The notes under the pieces: model-generated | What the model saw: the letters and a program-made list of their open reading frames with translations, nothing else | Database searches by the model: none | Told to the model about the DNA's origin: nothing | Program-made: the position numbers and the translations under genes | Part shown: in pieces, positions 60,653-64,000 of the stretch | How positions within the stretch are numbered: the first letter of the stretch is position 1 | Layout: each line of letters starts with the position of its first letter | Assembly: GCA_965226435.1 (NCBI GenBank) | Contig: CBDDCY010000009.1 | Location: 424,279-488,278, forward strand | Direction of reading: 5' to 3' | DNA: 64,000 nt | Source: UBA6623 sp965226435 | GTDB lineage: Bacteria > Acidobacteriota > Terriglobia > Bryobacterales > UBA6623

Positions 60653-61216
60653 TTATATCCCGTCCCAGCGCGCGGCTTCGGGATCGGGGAGTCCCAGTAG
60701 GTCGAGCATTCGATCGACAAAGCCCTTGACGATGTCGTCGACGGTCTTGGGACGTTGATAAAACGCCGGCATGGGAGGGGCGATCACGGCGCCGATTTCC
60801 GCCAACGCGGCCATTGTTCGCAAGTGGCCCAAATGGAGGGGCGTCTCACGAACGGCCAGAATCAGCCGGCGCTTCTCCTTGAGGGTGACGTCGGCGGCGC
60901 GGACCAGCAGATTCGAGGTGATACCGGCGGCGATCGCGGACATGGTGTGGATCGAGCACGGCGCGATCACCATGCCGTCGGTTTGGAAAGATCCGCTTGC
61001 GACTTCCGCGCCGATCTGCTCGTTCGAATACCAGGCGTCGGCCAGAGGCTTGATTTCGGTCAGAGTGGCGCCGGTTTCCTGGTGCAGAGTCTTTTCGGCG
61101 GCCCGCGTGACGATGAGATGAGTCTCAACGTCGTCGCGGGACCGCAAGGCTTCCAATAGTCGAACGCCATAGATCGAGCCGCTGGCGCCGCTGAGTCCAA
61201 TAACGATTCGTTTCAA
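60653..61216 (-). CDS. ubiX: Flavin prenyltransferase UbiX
   Basis: Attaches a dimethylallyl group to FMN, making the prenylated FMN cofactor of UbiD-type decarboxylases. 187 residues: RIVIGLSGASGSIYGVRLLEAL, LIVTRAAEKTLHQETG, APCSIHTMSAIAAGI (catalytic Ser/flavin site), NLLVRAADVTLKEKRRLILAVRETPLHLGHL and PPMPAFYQRPKTVDDIV. I chose TTG 61216 (with GGGGGG upstream) because the protein then starts at the conserved KRIVIG; GTG 61243 is possible. No ubiD gene lies in the window. It is divergent from the regulator at 61369. Confidence 0.93.
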   Translation of the reverse strand: MKRIVIGLSGASGSIYGVRLLEALRSRDDVETHLIVTRAAEKTLHQETGATLTEIKPLADAWYSNEQIGAEVASGSFQTDGMVIAPCSIHTMSAIAAGITSNLLVRAADVTLKEKRRLILAVRETPLHLGHLRTMAALAEIGAVIAPPMPAFYQRPKTVDDIVKGFVDRMLDLLGLPDPEAARWDGI

Positions 61217-61227
61217 CTTCCCCCCAT

Positions 61228-61304
61228 TCCGGAACAGCCCCACCCATTTTGTTCTGAAAACAGAACAAAACCCCTAAGCGCTGTCTTTCCTGTTGTTCCG
61301 GAAA
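61228..61304. promoter_or_regulatory. Nested palindromes between ubiX and the XRE regulator (operator?)
   Basis: An inner perfect inverted repeat at 61247-61270 has arms TTTTGTTCT and AGAACAAAA, 6 bp apart. It is enclosed by outer arms TTCCGGAACA (61228-61237) and TGTTCCGGAA (61295-61304). The symmetry suggests a dimeric or tetrameric DNA-binding protein. The divergent XRE/S24-like gene next door is the obvious candidate. Confidence 0.6.
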
Positions 61305-61307
61305 CCC

Positions 61308-61313
61308 ATATAA
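61308..61313 (+). promoter_or_regulatory. TATAAT -10 of the XRE regulator gene
   Basis: A perfect TATAAT lies 55 nt before ATG 61369; TTTCCT is 17 bp upstream as a weak -35. It lies immediately after the outer palindrome arm, so a bound repressor would cover the promoter. Confidence 0.5.
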
Positions 61314-61368
61314 TCACAGCGTACGTCATCGACGGACGTTCCGCGAGTTTTTCTAAGCTTGTTTTAGC

Positions 61369-62154
61369 ATGGATCCGGGCCTCAAACTCAAGAAAGTTCG
61401 CGAAAAGCTGGGGCTGCGATACCGCCAGGTGGAGCAGGCGAGCAACCTGATCGCGCAGCGCCACCGCAACTCGGACTACGTGATCGGCTTGAGTCGGCTG
61501 GCCGACATCGAAAACAAGGGCGTGGTCCCGAGTCTACATCGATTCTACAGTTTGTGTGCCATCTATCGGTTGGATCTGAGTGAAGTTATGGAGTGGTACG
61601 GGATCTGTTTTTCGGACATCTGGAAGGATTCGCAGACTCTGGCGCCGCCGGCCACGCATTTGGTGTCGACTCACGACGGTGCTCGCAGCTCCGTTTCGAT
61701 GCCGCTCAAGCTCGAGCCGGGCCTGGATTTTCGCGAGAGCACCTACCTGAGTCGGATGATTCAGCAGTGGGGCAAGGTCCCCTTGAGTCTGCTGGACACT
61801 TTGGACCTGGAAGATCACCGCTACGGATTCATTGGGACCGAAGACTATATGATGTACCCGTTGGTGCGGCCGGGGTCGTTGGTGCAAATCGATGATTCAA
61901 GGACCCAGATCCGCCAGACGGGTTGGACGAACGAGTTCGAGCGTCCCATCTACTTCTTCGAGTTGCGCGACAGCTACGTGTGCTCGTGGTGTAACTTGAG
62001 CGGGGATCACCTCATTCTGCAGCCGCATCCCGGGTCGCCGTGCAGTCCTCATCCTCCTTTTCTTCCAAGAGGTCTTCCGGTGCAACCAAGGGAATGTCGG
62101 GGATGCGATAGTCCAGCTCCACGATTTCGTGCGCCTCCGGATCAGGCATCGTGA
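61369..62154 (+). CDS. XRE-type regulator with S24-like C-terminal domain, 3' end truncated or fused
   Basis: The N-terminal HTH (LKLKKVREKLGLRYRQVEQASNLIAQRH...GLSRLADIENKGVVPSLHRFYSLCAIY) is followed by a LexA/CI-like fold (YGFIGTEDYMMYPLVRPGSLVQIDDSRTQI...FFELRDSYVCSWCNLSGDHLILQPHPGSP). I recall this family, common in Acidobacteria, continuing after LILQPHP with about 30 more conserved residues. Here the sequence becomes low-complexity (CSPHPPFLPRGLPVQ...) and is antisense to the convergent gene. A junction near 62040 has probably replaced the true 3' end. No protease Ser/Lys dyad was identified. Confidence 0.75.
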   Translation: MDPGLKLKKVREKLGLRYRQVEQASNLIAQRHRNSDYVIGLSRLADIENKGVVPSLHRFYSLCAIYRLDLSEVMEWYGICFSDIWKDSQTLAPPATHLVSTHDGARSSVSMPLKLEPGLDFRESTYLSRMIQQWGKVPLSLLDTLDLEDHRYGFIGTEDYMMYPLVRPGSLVQIDDSRTQIRQTGWTNEFERPIYFFELRDSYVCSWCNLSGDHLILQPHPGSPCSPHPPFLPRGLPVQPRECRGCDSPAPRFRAPPDQAS

Positions 62155-62512
62155 CCCGCGGTATCGCGAACTCCATCCACGGAACCAACGAAAAGCCCAC
62201 CATGTGGCAGAACAGCGAGCCGATGAAACTCAATCCCCGATTGGATTCCGGCAGGAAAACGTCTTGAAAGATGACCGAGTGGTGCTTGCTCTGCCGCGGC
62301 CTTCTCCGAAAACCGCCGAACGTCTCGGGCCGCTGGCGGGCCACATACACCAGGGCCAGCAATAGCAGAATGGCGGAAATCAGCCCAAGAAAGACATCCA
62401 GGGTCGGGACGTCGGGAGATTGCGCATTCCACCCATTCAGGTAAACGGACAGCTCGCGCGGTGCCACCAACCACGGCGAGCCCAAGGGGAATCGGACCAA
62501 CGCGGAAACCAC
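62012..62512 (-). CDS. Membrane protein, TonB-like N-terminal part, truncated
   Basis: 166 residues from GTG 62512. TM helix LDVFLGLISAILLLLALVYVA (about 43-63) is followed by a cytoplasmic-looking basic loop and then a second hydrophobic stretch (FIGSLFCHMVGFSLVPWM). An acidic, Pro-containing segment (VELDYRIPDIPLVAPEDLLEEKEDED) follows, as just before the periplasmic part of TonB-type energy transducers. The last ten residues (CTATRDAAAE) are antisense to the regulator at 61369, so the C-terminal domain is missing. A TATACT at about 62546 may be its -10. The start is uncertain. Confidence 0.5.
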   Translation of the reverse strand: MVSALVRFPLGSPWLVAPRELSVYLNGWNAQSPDVPTLDVFLGLISAILLLLALVYVARQRPETFGGFRRRPRQSKHHSVIFQDVFLPESNRGLSFIGSLFCHMVGFSLVPWMEFAIPRVTMPDPEAHEIVELDYRIPDIPLVAPEDLLEEKEDEDCTATRDAAAE

Positions 62513-62843
62513 GTGCTTCCCCGCCGTCCGACAGGCTACGACTTCAGTATATAAGGTTAGACACCTCAGGAACTTAGCCCCGTGCAAGAATAGGGCTGCC
62601 CAAGCCCCGCCAAGTGCCGACCGAATCGGTTCTGCTCAACCGGCAGCTGTTCTTGACGCTAGATCGGCCCCTCTGGAAATTCGCGCTCACATGCATTCGG
62701 TCGTCCATTGCCGCTAAAGAAACCCCAAACCGCCGCGGCCGCGAAAAGCGGCTGCGGGAATGTGACTCCACTGGCCGGGACGCCCACCCCGTCGGCCGGC
62801 AGCGGCTGCTGATTTCATCCCCTTCTTGACGCCGCGGAAATAG

Positions 62844-63038
62844 CCGAAGCGCATCCCGGCCACGGAGTTCCAGGGCTACATCATCGTAGTTTGCGACTTC
62901 CAGTACGGCCATGGCTATGCGTTCATTAGCGACGGCTTTGGTTCGGTGCCGACACTGGCGCGGGGCTACCTGGGTCTCTTGCTGGAGCTCAATGGCGAAA
63001 CCGGCGTGCGCGGTGTACCCGAAGCTCTCGACCAGTAA
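62844..63038 (+). pseudogene. C-terminal remnant of a conserved secreted protein
   Basis: A 64-codon open stretch right after a TAG reads PKRIPATEFQGYIIVVCDFQ, then YGHGYAFISDGFG and ARGYLGLLLELNG, ending in TAA. The block 'FQGY-I-V-C-FQY-HG-AFISD' is one I recall from the C-termini of large secreted hypothetical proteins of Acidobacteria. No start codon, ribosome site or upstream domain is present, so only the 3' end of a gene is left. A strong terminator follows 28 bp later. Confidence 0.65.
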
Positions 63039-63065
63039 GCAACGTCGACAGTTCAACCTAAACAG

Positions 63066-63097
63066 CGAGGGGGGCGACAACGCCCCCCTCGTTTTTT
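63066..63097 (+). terminator. Intrinsic terminator
   Basis: A perfect 11-bp stem (arms CGAGGGGGGCG and CGCCCCCCTCG, loop ACAA) followed by TTTTTT. It belongs to the decayed gene just upstream. Confidence 0.9.
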
Positions 63098-63673
63098 CGT
63101 CCCGGGCGTCGGTCCGGGGGGGGTGCTTTAGGCGGAATCCGACCTGCGCCGATCGGGCAATGCGCCCCGTTCAAGGCCGCCCGTTCCTCCACGAAACTCC
63201 ACTGCTAACGTTTTCGTATCCAAGAGCGTTGATGGGAGTGCCTCGATGGGTGGAAAACTCGTTCGCTGTGTTGCGGAAGCGGACGGCGGACCCGCGTAAC
63301 GGTTGAGGACAAACCAGCCGGACAACCACCACAAGTCATTCAAACAAACAGATCCGCTCCCACCTCCGGCTTGGAAAACCGGCGGCCCTGAACGGGGCGC
63401 TTGCCCTATTCGAGACCCAGTTTCTTATCGAGGCCTCCACATGCCAAAACCGGCCCTGCGCCATTGGGTGCGCAGCCGACGTTGGACGGGCCAAGGGGCG
63501 CCGACCAAGGAGCCGACCGACGCCCATCGCTATCGCCCTGTGAATTGGAATGCCGCGCTTTCATGCGCGGCGCGCACTCCGACAACGCCGTGTAAATTCG
63601 GGTCGTCTCCACGACAAGCCGCGTCCACGTCCGAAAAGCGCGCCCGGGGAAAGCGCCGTCCCCGATTCGCTGC
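63098..63673. other. Gene-free decayed or repetitive region
   Basis: Apart from the inverted repeat pair at 63157-63407 I see no supported gene. Short ORFs on both strands overlap each other and lack family features. Confidence 0.5.
63157..63407. repeat. Inverted repeat pair around 190 bp
   Basis: GGGCAATGCGCCCCGTTCAA and the following GGCCGCC (63159-63185) recur in reverse complement at about 63381-63406 (GGCGGCCCTGAACGGGGCGC then TTGCCC). Two or three mismatches. No gene between the arms. It may be a small non-autonomous element or two copies of one repeat. Confidence 0.6.
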
Positions 63674-64000
63674 CTACGCGCCCAGCGCCGAAGCCCAGGG
63701 TTCCGACGGCCGCGCCGCTAGGGCACTCCTGTGCTCACCTTCGTGCCGCAAATCCGCGATCGCGCCGCCAAGACGCTCGAACGAGGTCCGGGCCGCGGTC
63801 GGAGAGCCGATACGGCAGCTGATCATCAAAATCGCGTAAACAGAGTGAAACAAAATCGTCCTCTCGACGACGAGCACCGCGAACCTGGGGTTCGCGCTGT
63901 GTACGACGATGTCGCGACAGAACCCCGAGAAGAGATCAAAATCCCGGTGCATCTGACGCAAATAGGCCAGCACCACGGCACGCCGCTCGCGCGGAAAACG
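63674..64000 (-). CDS. Helical protein, 5' end beyond the window
   Basis: The minus-strand frame is open from the window end to the stop at 63674 (108 residues visible). It begins RFPRERRAVVLAYLRQMHRDFDLFSGFCRDI and is mainly helical with Arg/Leu periodicity, then ERTILFHSVYAILMISCRI. The opening resembles uncharacterised Acidobacteria proteins with a 'VLAYLRQ...DF' motif, from memory. The C-terminal part is Ala/Arg-rich and low in complexity. Function unknown. Confidence 0.5.
   Translation of the reverse strand, partial: RFPRERRAVVLAYLRQMHRDFDLFSGFCRDIVVHSANPRFAVLVVERTILFHSVYAILMISCRIGSPTAARTSFERLGGAIADLRHEGEHRSALAARPSEPWASALGA

Noticed and set aside
62574..63080. 168-codon minus-strand ORF
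   Set aside because: Overlaps the terminator and the recognisable plus-strand gene remnant; Arg-rich without motifs.

Overview
The window is GC-rich bacterial chromosome, densely packed, with housekeeping genes on both strands. I infer a member of Acidobacteriota, from gene families I recognise from memory and not from any search: an XRE/S24-like regulator at 61369, a 'RANRENAKKSTGPK' protein at 58373, the remnant at 62844, a nucleotide-transporter/HEAT protein at 29019-31821, and a tmRNA tag ending in LAYAA. No rRNA, tRNA or CRISPR array was seen.

Layout. 0-8 kb: the 3' part of argS, a Nudix hydrolase, aroA, an altronate-dehydratase-family enzyme, a GAF protein and a glycosyltransferase. 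8-16.4 kb: a metallophosphatase, a SprA-like metalloprotease, an SDR followed by a lone diiron oxygenase-like protein, and an acoA-acoB-acoC acetoin dehydrogenase operon. 16.7-20.3 kb: metH. 20.4-23 kb: an orphan sugar-ABC permease and insertion sequence (IS) copy 1. 23-28.5 kb: glgC, a PaaK-like ligase, a secreted c-type cytochrome/toroid protein and a trans-sulfuration-type enzyme. 28.5-31.8 kb: a cyclic-nucleotide-binding protein and a frameshifted transporter-HEAT gene. 32-36 kb: ahcY, metK and ferrochelatase; with metH these cover the SAM/methionine cycle. 36-43.5 kb: two sodium/solute symporters, a response regulator with a CheX-like domain, a frameshifted sulfatase and a GNAT protein. 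43.6-45.2 kb: IS copy 2, inverted relative to copy 1. 45-48.5 kb: tsaD with an unusual leader, divergent from folP-folB-folK. 48.7-55.8 kb: a membrane-anchored NB-ARC/TPR protein and a 1601-residue secreted protein with two CxxCH motifs. 55.9-64 kb: secreted proteins, an M19 dipeptidase, a palindrome-rich spacer, ssrA (tmRNA), ubiX, two genes truncated tail to tail, and a decayed region.

The most unusual features are: (i) a compact unit upstream of tsaD made of a promoter, a strong Shine-Dalgarno site, a 12-codon ORF and a terminator; (ii) several families of dispersed palindromic repeats, some reaching into coding sequence, plus a 600-bp cluster of different hairpins; (iii) two nearly identical inverted IS copies sitting against promoter regions; (iv) two large secreted proteins joining haem-c motifs to toroid/HEAT folds; and (v) -10 hexamers 7-10 nt before start codons, suggesting leaderless mRNAs.
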